Assembly: GCA_947000775.1 (NCBI GenBank)
Contig: CAMQGK010000327.1
Span: 16,316,501-16,380,500 of the forward strand
Reading direction: 5' to 3'
Source of the DNA: Pterois miles
Taxonomy: Eukaryota > Chordata > Actinopteri > Perciformes > Scorpaenidae
DNA length: 64,000 nt
Of this stretch, positions 1 through 11,760 are shown in pieces. How positions within the stretch are numbered: position 1 is the stretch's first letter; each line of letters starts with the position of its first letter. The notes beneath the pieces are model-generated. The model was not told the origin of the DNA. It made no database searches and saw only the letters and a program-made list of their open reading frames with translations. The position numbers and the translations under genes were made by a program.

Positions 1-1305
1 TGGACTTGAGTGCAGTTCTTGTGCAAAGTGCAGGAATAAGAGCTCTGCAGGCGCGATTTCCTATTTGTGATCCACTCAGATCTGTTTGAACTGTAAGTTT
101 AATGCCTCTTCTTTTCACCTTTACAAAGACCGCCTCTCGACAGTCTTTGGCTGAATGTGGAAGCAAGTTCTAATTCTGTTATTTCTAAATAGCGTCAAAT
201 TAATTCAATTAAGCCGCCACGAAAAAGAATGTTATTTACACCTTATGAGATTACCTGGACTTAATTTCCTGGGGTTTTAAATAATTGACAAACAGCATGT
301 GCGTACTTAACTAAGCCTCATATTATGCGCACAGTTGAACATGTCATCAGTTAATCTTAATGCTTTTTACTCCTACATTTTCCCTCATTTTTCCCTCTTT
401 CCCTCGCTCGGCTGCTCCATAGTTAACACTTATTAAATTAGCAGTCATCCAGTGATCAAACAACAAGCCTTTTCCATCTAGCCGACTGAATGACAGCAGA
501 GGTCTCCTCGGTTTCTGGTGAGATGCCTAGTTTGGTATAGACGAGCACAGAAGCCCTGCTAATTATGATATTACAGTTCCAGTAAACCGTTTTGTGAAAG
601 CACTACAGTTTGGATTTGTTTTTAACGCTGCTAAGCAAAGAAACAATGCTGGATTCAAGATGCCTGGCTTCCCCTGCACCTTCTCAAACTGTCATTTATC
701 CTCTCACCTCTGTGGATTGGGTCTGAAACAGTAGAGGAATGGCGGAGATGGAGTGAGCAGGGGGAAAGGGGGGTGAATGAAGGATTATATAAAGAAGAAG
801 CAGCACTTGACGGTAACTGGTTGAGATTAGCGCCTTAGGGGTACAGCAGTGGCTGTGATTTTGATACTGCGCCCCCAGCTAAACGCTGAAGGCCGCCTTG
901 CCTAGAGGAGTCTGCCTTCACCCACAGGCAGTCAAAGATTGTTTTCTTACCAGCATCTCCTCCTCCTCCTTCTCCTCCTCCTCCCCCCTCCTTCTCCTCC
1001 ACCCCACAGACACCTGTCATCTCCAATGTCAAAACTCCACACAGAAAGGAAAAGACAACGCAACGAATAAACAAAAGAAACATGCTTTTTTTAAAGGCAC
1101 ACTCTGCATACAGATCTGTGAAGGTGAGGCCCAGGCTTCACCTGCAGCAGCCGGAGCCGAGCATACTCAAAGTCATGACAAGCGGGGCTCTGCTGGCTAT
1201 TAAGATGAAGTCTAAATAATAAAACAACGACATATATATTACATGTATAAGTATGTGTGTTGGTGGGGGGGCAACAAAATCTTATTTTTTTCTTGGGTGG
1301 TCAAA
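1..1305. other. Gene-free flank
   Basis: Single-copy-looking sequence. It includes an imperfect CTC/TCC-rich tract at about 954-1002. Translations across that tract are poly-Ser/Gly low complexity and not genes. No coding or RNA gene recognised. Confidence 0.6.
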
Positions 1306-2069
1306 GTTAACAGGATAACGTGTTTACGCAAATTCATTTTAACACTACTAATTTCTTTAGCGCATTAGCACCACTTTTTAGGTTGCAGTTTTAAAGCTTC
1401 AGTGAAGACACCAACTGTGTCATACTAGCTTATTGGGAAGGCTCTAAATAACGCTCCACACTAAATTTTGGTGAGGAAACACCGGCATGGCCATTTTCAA
1501 AGGGTCCCTTGACCTCTGACCTTAAGATATATGAATGAAAATGGGTTGGACCACTATTGTAAAAGAGATGTCTGTACAGGACACCTCAAGCTGCAAACAA
1601 GGTTGATTATGACTATTCTGAATTTTTGATTCATGGATGAATGAAAATGGGTTCTGTGGGTACCCACGAGTCTCCCCTTTACAGACATGCCCACTTTATG
1701 ATAATCACATGCAATTTGGGGCAAATCATAGTCAAGTCAGCACACTGACACTCTGACAGCTGCAGTTGCCTGTTGCCATGTTGTTATTTGAGTATATTTT
1801 TATGCTAAATGCAGTACCTGAGAGGGTTTCTGCACAATATTTGTCATTGTTTTGTGTTGTTAATTGATTTCCAATAATAAATATATAGCCTACATATTGT
1901 ACATTTGCATGAGACAACATATTTGCTCACTCCTATGTTGATAAGGATATTAAATACTTGACAAATCACCCTTTAACGTATATTTTGAACAGATGAAAAA
2001 TGTGACATTAATTGTGATTAACTATGGATAATCATGCAATTAAATATATCACTTAATTGACAGTCCTAA
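1306..2069 (+). mobile_element. hAT-like non-autonomous element, family A copy 1 (with nested insertion)
   Basis: Shares long similarity with 8868-9588 (inverted) and 36908-37561. Shared blocks include ATTTCTTTAGCGCA, a DR1-type block near 1510-1522, GGGTACCCACGAGTCTC, and GACATGCCCACTTTATGATAATCACATG-type sequence near 1684-1711. The right end, reading TGACAGTCCTA, corresponds to the AGGGCTGTCA-type terminus. It is interrupted at 1548-1636 by a foreign segment. No transposase. Family assignment to hAT is recall-based. Confidence 0.8.
1531..1653. mobile_element. Nested 89-bp insertion bounded by 17-bp direct repeats
   Basis: The 17-mer ATGAATGAAAATGGGTT occurs at 1531-1547 and again at 1637-1653. 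The 89 bases between are absent from copies 2 and 3 of family A, and they match, in reverse orientation, part of the separate repeat at about 9876-9985 (for example GGTTGATTATGACT). This is a fragment of another repeat inserted with duplication of its target. Confidence 0.75.
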
Positions 2070-3465
2070 TTTTTTCATGTCTGAGTCCTGATCACTTTTG
2101 TGTCTGAATTTGCTACACATTATGTTTTTGCAGCAGATGAAAACTGTGTCTTTACATAAATAAAATTGTACAGAAAAGTAATAGATTAGTTTATAATAAA
2201 AATTATAAACAATACTAACGTTCAAGGCTGCAATTAAATCAGATATGGAGAAAGTGAGGCTTGGGTCCAATGCAAATATTTACTGAAAAATTATGAAGAT
2301 TACTTTTTTTTTTTTTTGCCCTGATGAAGGCACAGTGACTGAAAGCACAGCTTTATCATTAAATGCTTTTATTGGACATAGTTAGTGTGCAGAGCCTTAT
2401 TTACTCCACATTTCTCAATATTCCTGCATCTAAAATTATTCCCAATTAAAACTACCAAACCAAAATTTCTGCAGGGAAAATGAGGTAATGACCTGTGGCT
2501 GACAATAGATTATTATTTGGTTTATGTGATAAATTAAGAGGAAGGTCACCAGACATCATCAATTTAGGGGGAACATTGGGGATGCTCCAATTAGTAGAAT
2601 AATCAGACTGAATTCTGAATTGCCATTTCATGTAAAAAAAAAAAAAAAAAATCAGAGATGTGGTAATGAGTCTGGCTGTTATGAATACTTTTTGTGGGGA
2701 TTTTTCTTTTCCTTTTTCCCTCAATAAAGATAATCAAAACTACAAGATCTAATTGAAGTAATTTTGAAAAGATTTTTTATCAAATCCAGTGTGAACAATC
2801 TTTGCCACCTTGAGAAATCACCGCTACCTTAGAAGTCTGTTTAGTTGAGCAGAAGTATGAGATGATGTGACACTGGCAGCCCTGGCAGGCGGTTGTTGTC
2901 GCAGCCAATGGGGGGCAGAGGACACAATGGAGAGTAATGGCTGCTACATGCAATCAGCCTCACGGTGATAAAAACACACTGCCATGTTTCATCTGCTGTT
3001 TTTCCTCTATTTTAATTCCTTCTGTTTGTTTGTTTGTTTGTTTGTCGACCTTGCCGTGTCAGCTGACCTTCCTCCATCCAGGACCCTGAAGAGAGGGGAA
3101 GGAAGGGGAAAAAAAAACAACAACAATGAGAAGGACGCTGACATTTCTGCACAGGGGAAGAACAAACAGCACAAATGCCCCCCACTCCCCCTCAGACAAA
3201 TTTACTCAAAAATATGTGTGTGTCTTGAACGTCCGAGGCTGTCCGGCTCGCGGCCACCATTGCCAAGGAAGTGTCACGGTGTCGTGACAACTTCAGCGAC
3301 TGCGGTGCGATGGGTGACCCTCGGCCGGCGTAGGGGGGCGCTGAATCCTCCACCCACCCTGGATCCTGACAGATGTCATATACCTCCTCCATGGGCACCT
3401 TCTGTTTCCTGTTCACCTTTCTCCATCCTGCAGCGTTAGGGCTCCTGTCTCCACCTCGTCAAATC

Positions 3466-3506
<41 letters not shown>

Positions 3507-5229
3507 CAGGGGGAGAGACAGAGAAGGAGAGACATAATGTTGACCGATATAGGTTTTTAAACACCAATATTTTTGGATCGACCATGATTTTCTGTCGATT
3601 ATACCAAAATAAGAGCAAATATTGAGCATTTCCCACCTGAATTAAAGAGCATATCCAGCATGGCATCACTCTAAAGCCAGCAGTTATTAGTAAAAGCCCA
3701 ACATTGGTCTGATACATGAAATTAATTCTCATTGTCTGTTTGTGCTGACTCTATTTATGCCTTTTGTTTAAATACCGCCTGCTTAACTTAAAAGGCAAAC
3801 GTGCATGTGGCGCTCTCTGGCATTCATATCGCCTTCTCAGAAGACGTTTCCTGTTATTTACCAAAGGCTTTTCTCTGAGAACAGTTGGTATTTTAGTCTT
3901 AGCACACCCCACTCAAAACCTGTTTGCACAGATTTTCCCAATCATCCTTCAGACCATAGTTTGACAGAAACACTTCAACAAAATGAGATTCTGCCTCGTT
4001 ACATTGTCTTATACTGTTACATCAAAAGTGTCACCAGCCCACTCTGTGAATAACAAGTCTAACAAACCAAAAAGCCTTATGATATTAGATTTCCATAAAC
4101 CTTCTGCCGGCTGCCTCCTCATAGGGATTGTGTATCATCCACTCAAAATGCTCCCCTAGATGGAAATGTGCAGACTAAATCTGATCATGGCGCTAGATAA
4201 TGTTCACTTCTCACTCCTGAAACACAGACTTGGGTAGGAAACGGAGGGGATCCTGTGACTAACCCATCAATCACGCTGACGTTGTGCTCGAGTGATGGAT
4301 ATTCTAATTTCCCTTTTATATACAGGTGCACAGGATGGATGGATGACGATTAATGGACGGGCAAGGCTGTTTCCACAAAACAAAGAAAGACGCAGCGTGG
4401 CCTGCGGCGTCACTTTGGAGAGCAGGGAGCTGCGTTTCTCCATGTTTTTGAAGAGGATTCCTCACATTTGGGACTTGATTTCCCTGTAAACACGTGAAGA
4501 TAAAGTATACATCCTGAGGTGACAAAGGTGTTGCTAACACAATTGTCTTCCCTCTGCGGGGACCTACAACAGGTTCCACAGTCTCTTTTATGACAGCCTT
4601 CAACACCCTCACCTCACCTCGTTTTCACACAACCTGTTTCTCGCATTGTCACTGCTATCAACTCCGTAATTATTCCTTAACTTTCACCCCACCTCAGACT
4701 GCTTAGACCGTAATTTATTTGAAAAAAACATCTTCCTCCTCAGGCCGACTCTTTCGACGCGGCGTGCTTATCTGTCAAACTCTTCAAAGTCGGAGTTGTG
4801 CCAAACATCCTTTTGATGAAATCTTCTGACATATCAGTGCTGCAGGCTTGAATCTCTGAACATGTCTCCTCAACAATCTCTTATCCTTTCTTTTCAAGCA
4901 AAACTTTCTCTCTGTGTTCAGCTTTTAAGCAAACACCTCTTTCATATCGGCCCTTCCATTTAACCGTTTGTGCCACGCTGGAGGTTAACTGGTTTCACCC
5001 CACTAATTGGCCAAAGTCATCACTGACATGGAGGCAAACAAACTGGAGGAAGTAGAAAAAGGACACAAATGTGAGCTAACTTAATTTATTGTCTTGAATC
5101 CTGAATGATCTGTTACCATGTTTTCAACAAAATTTATTGCTGAAGATTATTTTATTTTGTGCAGCAAAAAGGATAGAGTCAATATGTTTTTTCTGCTATA
5201 GGACTAAATATTTCGTGTTAATTTCAGGA
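2070..5229. other. Gene-free intergenic stretch
   Basis: AT-rich DNA with homopolymer runs near 2305-2318 and 2634-2650, a (GTTT)n tract near 3025-3045, a (CA)n tract at 3466-3508, and a possible AGACCGATAT-family fragment at 3541-3640. The GC-richer patch 3230-3370 has no coding support. Confidence 0.55.
3466..3508. repeat. (CA)n microsatellite
   Basis: Dinucleotide run with one AA interruption near 3491. Confidence 0.95.
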
Positions 5230-5566
5230 GAGCTGCAACGATTAATCAAATCGATTAGTTGTCAAATATTAAATTAATCGGCAACTATTTTGATGAGTGA
5301 TTAATCAGTTTGAGTCATTTCTTTTTTTGAAAAAAAGTCAAAGTTCTCTGATTGCAGCTTCTTAAATGTGAATATTTTCAGGTTTCTTTACTCCTCTATA
5401 ACTGCAAACTAAACATCTTTGAGTTGTGGACAAAACGAGACATTTGAGGTTGTCATCTTGCAGTTTGGGAAACACTTTTTCACCATTTCCTGACATTTTG
5501 TAAACAACAACTAATCGATTTATTGAGAAAATAATCAATAAAGGAAATAATCATTAGTTGCAGCCC
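5230..5566. mobile_element. hAT-like MITE (GGGCTGCAAC ends)
   Basis: Left end GAGCTGCAACGATTAATC and the reverse complement of the right end, GGGCTGCAACTAATGATT, form terminal inverted repeats around 337 bases of AT-rich DNA. The inner sequence repeats the ATTAATCG motif. No coding capacity. A common short element type in fish; class inferred from the ends. Confidence 0.75.
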
Positions 5567-6530
5567 AGCATTTCAGCATGAGTTGATTTACTGGGGCTAT
5601 TTAGTATTTACTACACTCATTTTTTGGTCATTTTTGTTGGACATCAGTTGCAAACTATTTCTCCAGTGATTTCCAGTTCCTTCCTCCGCTGCTGACATTG
5701 AACATGGGCATTCATAAACCATTCAGCGCTCAAGACTTTTCATGAGACTTAATAATCCGGCCTGAGATCTCTCTTCCACCTCCGTCCTTCTCCCTCTCTC
5801 TCCGTCTCACTTTATCTCTCGCTCTCCATCCCTCCCTCCCTGTCCGAAGCTGTCCTCCCAGCCATCTGTCATATGATGTTTATGGGCCCTTTTGCTTTTG
5901 TGTCCTGATGACCACTGTCACAGAGAGCTACCCATTACCGATGCGGCCTGATGAACGATGGTACCCAGACGCATCGCTGACACCCCTGTGTCCTTGGCCG
6001 CAGAGACGCTGCCTCGCTAGCCAGCTCAGGCCAGTAAAGAATGAGGACAGGGGGGACCTGAGGGAGCTGGACTGAGGACCTGTCCGTCATCCCACCGACA
6101 GGATGGTCATATTCCCCCCACCCAGCCCCAATCCCACTGCCGTCTTCCACCTCCTCTTTATCCAGCCAATGGAAATATGGGGCTGGTCAGTAAGGCAATG
6201 GCAATGATGTTGTCATTAATCCTGAGGTGTTGAATAGTGCCCTTGCCTTTCACCTGAATATATATCTACATCTGAACAGACATGCTGAGGGACCCCCGCT
6301 CCCCTCCAGAGGCTACAGAAGGTGCCCTAAAGGGTTAATGTAGGTAGAGAGAGATGATGAATGTTGTCGAGTGTGATTTTATCTGTCAAATAGAAATGTT
6401 AGTGCTCATTTTGATCTTTTATTCAGTATGTTTGCAGGCAGTGCAGCGGGCTGGCATAAAGTTTTATTATACTGTGTTGATAGTGGTAAATATGAGCTGT
6501 TCTAATATGATTTCTCTTTTTTAGCATGCT
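5567..6530. other. Gene-free intergenic stretch
   Basis: Moderately GC-rich around 5900-6180, with a pyrimidine-rich CTC/TCC stretch at about 5770-5850. No coding or RNA gene recognised. Confidence 0.55.
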
Positions 6531-7045
6531 GTTAAAGGTAGGGTTGGTAAAGATTTTAGCAACACATTTTTCTATAGTAGCTAAAATTCTTACATCCAGA
6601 AAGCAATCAGTAAATAAATGTTCTGACAAAGCAAAAGAAAAAAAATAATGCTGGTATCTATAGCTGTTGTTGTTGTAATAAACCCGTCCAATCACATCAT
6701 TCAGCCCGAATGTGATGATTGGATGGGCTACCTGCCCGCCTACCTGTGTGCCCTCGTTGCGTGTCACCAGAATCTTCCACAAGCTGCAACAACAATTGCC
6801 ATGTTCATTGTTTACATTCATTATGTTCAAGTTCGTAATGAGAATAGTGGGGAGTGGCTTTGGAGGGAGGCCTGAGGGAGAGACTGTCAGTGTTTCTCTC
6901 GATTTAGGGACTTTTGGAGCTAATGCTGCTGGTTACTTTCTGTGGAAAATAGTTTGCAACACTGGGCTCGGTTTCTTGGCTGGATCTTTTTTAAAAATCT
7001 AGTATGCTCTTACTAGATTCTCAAGATCCCCCACCCTGCCTTTAA
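6531..7045. mobile_element. Non-autonomous hAT-type element (TTAAAGGTAGGG ends) with 8-bp TSD
   Basis: The terminal inverted repeats TTAAAGGTAGGGTTGG (from 6532) and TTAAAGGCAGGGTGGG (reverse complement from 7045) agree at 14 of 16 positions. Flanking 8-mers AGCATGCT (6523-6530) and ATCATGCT (7046-7053) match at 7 of 8, as expected for a hAT target duplication. The open frames inside are not transposase. Confidence 0.78.
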
Positions 7046-7053
7046 ATCATGCT

Positions 7054-7997
7054 TTTAAATTTGCATGCTTATTTGCGTTGCTCTTGATCTTGGCCACATA
7101 AAGCTGCAGATTATCGTCCGTCAAATATTGACACTGGATGTTTTCTACTACAGTACTGCTTCTGTGATCTGCTGGTCTAAAAGGTGTCTAGATGTCTCGG
7201 TTAAAACAAGCTAAGTTTGGTTGGTTAGTCAGACATGTCTTAGTTACACATATCTATTGTTATAATGACTTTTTTTTTTTGTTTTTGTTTTTTGAAAGCT
7301 CCATGCAGTATACTATATGCCAACGCCTCTGCGCTGCCTTTTCTCCAACTTCAAAATATCATAAAGATCAATCTTTTAAAATGCTGTTGGTTTGGACTGA
7401 GGTTAGATGGATGGTACGTATAGGACAACACAGGTGATTCTAACAGAAAATTATAATCCTCTCACAATAGTGTAACATAATGTGAACAATCTGCTGGACT
7501 AAATAAAAATCCCATTTAATCAGTGAGGCCTTCTCTCCTCCCGTGTCTCCCTCCCTCCCTCTATGAATGTCTTTACTGGCCGGTGAAGCCGCTGATGAAT
7601 TCTTAAGCAGATCACACTGATAATTGTATTTCATAACTGTCAGTTGTGCGAAGGCTGCCAGTGTGCCCAGGAGCTATTTGTGTCTCAGTATGTCCTCCAC
7701 ACACCTTCCCCCCACTCCCCCCATTCTGTCCAACCCCCCAATCACCAGGGATGTGCTTACTGTCTCCGGCCCCGAATTACTCAATCAGGAGGACACAGTT
7801 ATGGATGACACCTTTATTACAATTAATCAGGGGAACTTGATTAAGAAAGTTATTCCTCCCCTTCATTGAGACTTACACAAGTGGCTCCGCTGCATATTGT
7901 AATTTATGTCCCACTGAGCTCTCGCACGGCTGATAGACAGAAAAGCCGACAGATTGCCAGCCATACTGAGACACATGTGGACGTGTGTGTGTGAGTG

Positions 7998-8049
<52 letters not shown>

Positions 8050-8867
8050 ATCCCCCATGCACGTCGACATATCCAGAAACACATGCACAGCCACAAACAA
8101 ACACATTCCCCTATCATTCTGTCATGCACAACTCAGGTTTCGCAAAGAGTTTAATAAATGACTTTAATTGGCTGTAGAGATGTGCTCGCTAAAGGAGGTT
8201 TGAATATTCCTTTTCCCTTTCTTCTTGTCTCTTTCCTTCACTCTCCCTCTCTTTAACACACACACACACATGCTCGTGAATGAAGCCATCTCTTTACCTT
8301 TACTCACAGTTCCTGGGTCTGCTGTGGCTAATTAGTCGAGTGGGGTTTTAGGTTTGGTAATTAGGCGGAGGTAGGAGTGACGGGGCTCGGGGAGTTGGGG
8401 AGTTGAAGGGGGTCTGACTGACTTGCACAGAAAGAAACTGGACTGTCTGGATCCTGGCAGCACCAAGCAGCAAGCCAGTGTCCCTCAGGCGCCTGGAAGT
8501 AGACTACCATCCCACAATATGAGGGTGATGTCTTTGTTATGTCACACGTTTCGGCGATGGGAAACTGGAAAAAGAGGGTTTAGTTTTTTTTTTAAAAAAA
8601 GACCTTTGAGGATTTCACTACCCTGAATGTCAACATGCAACAATGAAATCCAGCTCTGTGCTCTGGTCGTGGATTGAAAATCGAAATAGATCAGAAGCTA
8701 CAAAAAGTTTTTGTGCTTTTTTTAAAAAAATGTTAATATTTACATGCAGGCTATGTGAAAAAGAAAGAGACAGACAAACATTTTAACTTTAAGTATGTAA
8801 CCTTTGCTTATCAGGAGCCACTGTGGCTACAAGTGACAATTACAGCATAATGGTAAATGCTAAAACT
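7054..8867. other. Gene-free intergenic stretch with a CNE-like island
   Basis: Contains a complex, non-repetitive block at about 7760-7960 with several ATTAAT/GATTA words, a (TG)n microsatellite at 8000-8048, a short (CA)n near 8258-8271, and a pyrimidine-rich tract at 8205-8255. No gene recognised. Confidence 0.55.
8000..8048. repeat. (TG)n microsatellite
   Basis: Uninterrupted TG dinucleotide run of about 24 units. Translations through it are poly Thr-His or Cys-Val and not genes. Confidence 0.95.
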
Positions 8868-9588
8868 AGGGCTGTCAGTCGATTCAAATATTTAATCACA
8901 ATAAATCACATGATTGTCCATAGTTAATCATGATTAATCGCTAATCTCACAGTTTTTATCTGTTCAAAATGTACCTTAAAGGGAGGTTTGTCAAGTATTT
9001 AATATTCTTATCAACATGGGAGTGGGCAAATGTGCTGCTTTATGCAAATGTATGTATATTATTATTATTGGAAATCAATTAATAACACAAAACTCAATGA
9101 GAAATATTGTCCAGAAGCCCTCACAGGTACTGCATTTAGCATAAAAAATATGCTCAAATCATAACATGGCAAACTGCAGCCCAACAGACAACAACAGCTG
9201 TCAGTGTGCTGACTTGACTATGACTTGCCCCAAACTGCATGTGATTATCATAAAGTGGGCATGTCTGTAAAGGGGGACTCGTGGGTACCCAGAGAACTAA
9301 TTTTTGTTGACATATCTTGAGGTCAGAGGTCAAGGGACCCCTTTCAAAATGGCCATGCCGTTTTCTCCTCGTCAAAATGTGGCGTAAACTTGGAGCATTA
9401 TTTAGCCTCCTTCATGACAAGCTAGTATGTCATGGTTGGTACCAATGGATTCCTTATACTTTATAGTTTCATATTATACCTGCATCTCATATTATACCTT
9501 GCTCTGAGCCTGCTGCAACCTTAAAAATCGCAAGTTGCGTCAGTGGCGCTAAGACAAATTTGCGTTAACATGTTGTTATCATCTTAAC
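8868..9588 (-). mobile_element. hAT-like non-autonomous element, family A copy 2
   Basis: Begins AGGGCTGTCAG at 8868 and is the reverse complement of the family seen at 1306 and 36908, without the nested insertion of copy 1. It carries AGGTCAGAGGTCA (9320-9332) and the conserved GGGTACCC block near 9291. It is the most complete copy for its outer regions. No coding capacity. Confidence 0.82.
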
Positions 9589-9651
9589 TCCAATAGCTTT
9601 AGCTAAAATGTAGTGTAACAGTCGCATAAATAGAGATAAGTTTTAAAGTCA

Positions 9652-10110
9652 GACCATGGATGTATTGTAAAAACTGGATACCGTATCCCAAGATGGTGCC
9701 TATTAACACTAATGAGAGAGGCTTTACTTCCAAGGTATGTGGCCCACTGAATATGCACAGTAGTTTTTTCCCCGCAAGGTCCCGCTCAGCCCATAGTGTT
9801 TACATTGTGATGACATTACAATTTTTTAATTTGCTTTTCTTGACTCAAAGAAAGTTTTACAAATATAAAAGATCTATGAATCAAAAATTCATAATAGAGT
9901 CATAATCAACCTTGGTTGCGGCTTGAGATACTATCTTATCCTATCAACAGGTTTACAAACGTCTCTTTTACAATAGCAGTCTATGGGGAAAATGCTTTTT
10001 GGTCCGCAGGGGGATTTTTCACTGCAATACTGCAAGTTTCCACTGGAAAAAAAATGGAGGCAAGGCTGAGTGGTGGCACCGTAGCCAGGTCTTATTATAC
10101 ATCCATGAGT
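9652..10110. mobile_element. MITE-like element with CATGGATGTA ends (family B)
   Basis: The left end CCATGGATGTATTGT (9654-9668) and the reverse complement of the right end TCATGGATGTATAAT (10108-10094) form imperfect terminal inverted repeats around about 455 bases. An inner segment at 9876-9985 reappears, inverted, inside family A copy 1 at 1550-1636, confirming that it is dispersed. No coding capacity. Confidence 0.72.
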
Positions 10111-11440
10111 CAGACTCTCTAAGCAAGTCAGTTATACAGTTATACAATACGCCTCTTTAGCTCGCTCACATTAGCGACCATAAGCTACTGGTCATACCAG
10201 AAGAGGTCACACTGAAACAGTTAAAACCATACCTGTGTTAAAATTAACAAAGCTGTATTTTAGTTCCCATGAGTTCACCTTTTCATTTGCATGCAGAAGA
10301 ATTTTTTTGTATTGCTCACTTTAAGGTACACCGCCAACAATATATGAAAATCTCAGACAACCATCACCTCTGAGGCTTTTCTGAAGACCGCTGATTCATT
10401 GGTAATTATAAAGTTGCATTAACTATAAAATAGCCATTCATATAGCCATAAAAAAAGTACTCACAAAAGAAAACCAGCACATCCACTGTTTTTCCTATTC
10501 AATGCCACATCAGTTTGACACTTTTTTTTATAATCTATGCTCTGAATTTACATCATTCACGTTTAGGTTAAAAAGGGTACATTTAGTTTACCCTCCATTA
10601 CTTCCATGTATGTAAGTATTTAAATTTAACTGCCGTGTTAATGACCCTTTCTGAGGAGAAGTACTGCGGATTAAAATGAAAGAGACGCAGCATAATTCCC
10701 CAAATGAAGAAATGTTTCCCAAGTTTCACCATCACACAAGTCTGTGAATGCTTGTCTAGAAGACCTTCTCTATCTTTAATGTCTTGTTTACGCTCCGCAG
10801 CTCCAGCTTGCTTCAATACGTTGCCAGTTAGCAGCCTCCGACTGCAACACAATCCAATTAAATAAAGAGTGTTGTCTCTCCAGGTTCCTGTGTTCTCTAA
10901 TTGGGGCTGTGACTGCTCACTAATCAGCGGAGGTACAGGTAGGCCCTGGAGGACGCCGAGACGAGGCCTCTCCTGCTAATTGAAGAGATGCTAAACCCGG
11001 CCTCCTCCTCGCCGTGCGGCGTGGATGCACACAGTGCTTGAGCATGCTAACTTCATCTAAACATCCATGTGCATCAACACCTCCCTCACCTTTCGAGGAA
11101 GGTGATGATGCACATGCACCAGCTTGCTTTTGCTTTATAACGCCTGACCAGACAGCGGCGTTACAAAGGCGATCGCAATAATTCAGCGATTACCGTTTGC
11201 TCTGCTGGTGAGATGAAGTCGATGCATTTCACAGTGTTAAAGTACTTCTTTAATTGTGATATTAGTTTAATTCAAACTAAGTCACTCCAACTTAAAATCA
11301 TCTACAGGCATGAATTTTAAATGTCATGTAAGGCTAAAGATCATTGTTATGTGCAAGATGTCCCAAACCTCTATCTAAATGAGTCAACATTTTATATCGT
11401 AGCTTTTAAGTAGGATTACACAAAGAAAGGGAAACTTAAC
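10111..11440. other. Gene-free intergenic stretch
   Basis: Mixed AT-rich sequence. The block 10860-11040 is complex and GC-richer, contains CTAATTG and TAATTGAAG words, and could be a conserved regulatory element. No gene recognised. Confidence 0.5.
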
Positions 11441-11760
11441 TTAAAGGAACAGTGTGTAGCATTTAGGGGCTCTACTGGCAGGAATGGAATATTACTAGGT
11501 TTTCTTTACTGTATAATCATGTCATCATTACCTTTAATTCAGCTGTTTATATCTACATACAGCGCGGGTCCTCTTCACGGAGCCGGCCGCCATGTTTCTA
11601 CAGTAGCCCAGAACGGACAAACAAACCAGTGGCTCTAGAGAGAGGCTTTTGTGTTTCTGCGTCGGCCACAGTAGTTATTTTACACACTTGGTACATGGGA
11701 GAAGTTTCAGTTGGTTGCAATCTGAAACCTCACCGCTAGGTGTCGCCAAATCCTACACAC
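11441..11760. mobile_element. MITE with TTAAAGGAACAGTGTGTA end
   Basis: The left end TTAAAGGAACAGTGTGTA is a known-looking fish repeat terminus. The right end retains only CCTACACAC, so the second inverted repeat is eroded. The interior holds GCCGCCATGTTTCTAC and a CTCF-like CCGCTAGGTGTCGC at 11733-11746. Recognised from recall of fish repeats; boundaries approximate. Confidence 0.7.

Noticed and set aside
3321..3345. CTCF-like TAGGGGGGCGCTG
   Set aside because: It has an extra G that shifts the core out of register and no supporting context.
6423..6830. 135-codon minus-strand open frame
   Set aside because: It lies mostly within the non-autonomous element at 6531-7045 and shows no transposase features.
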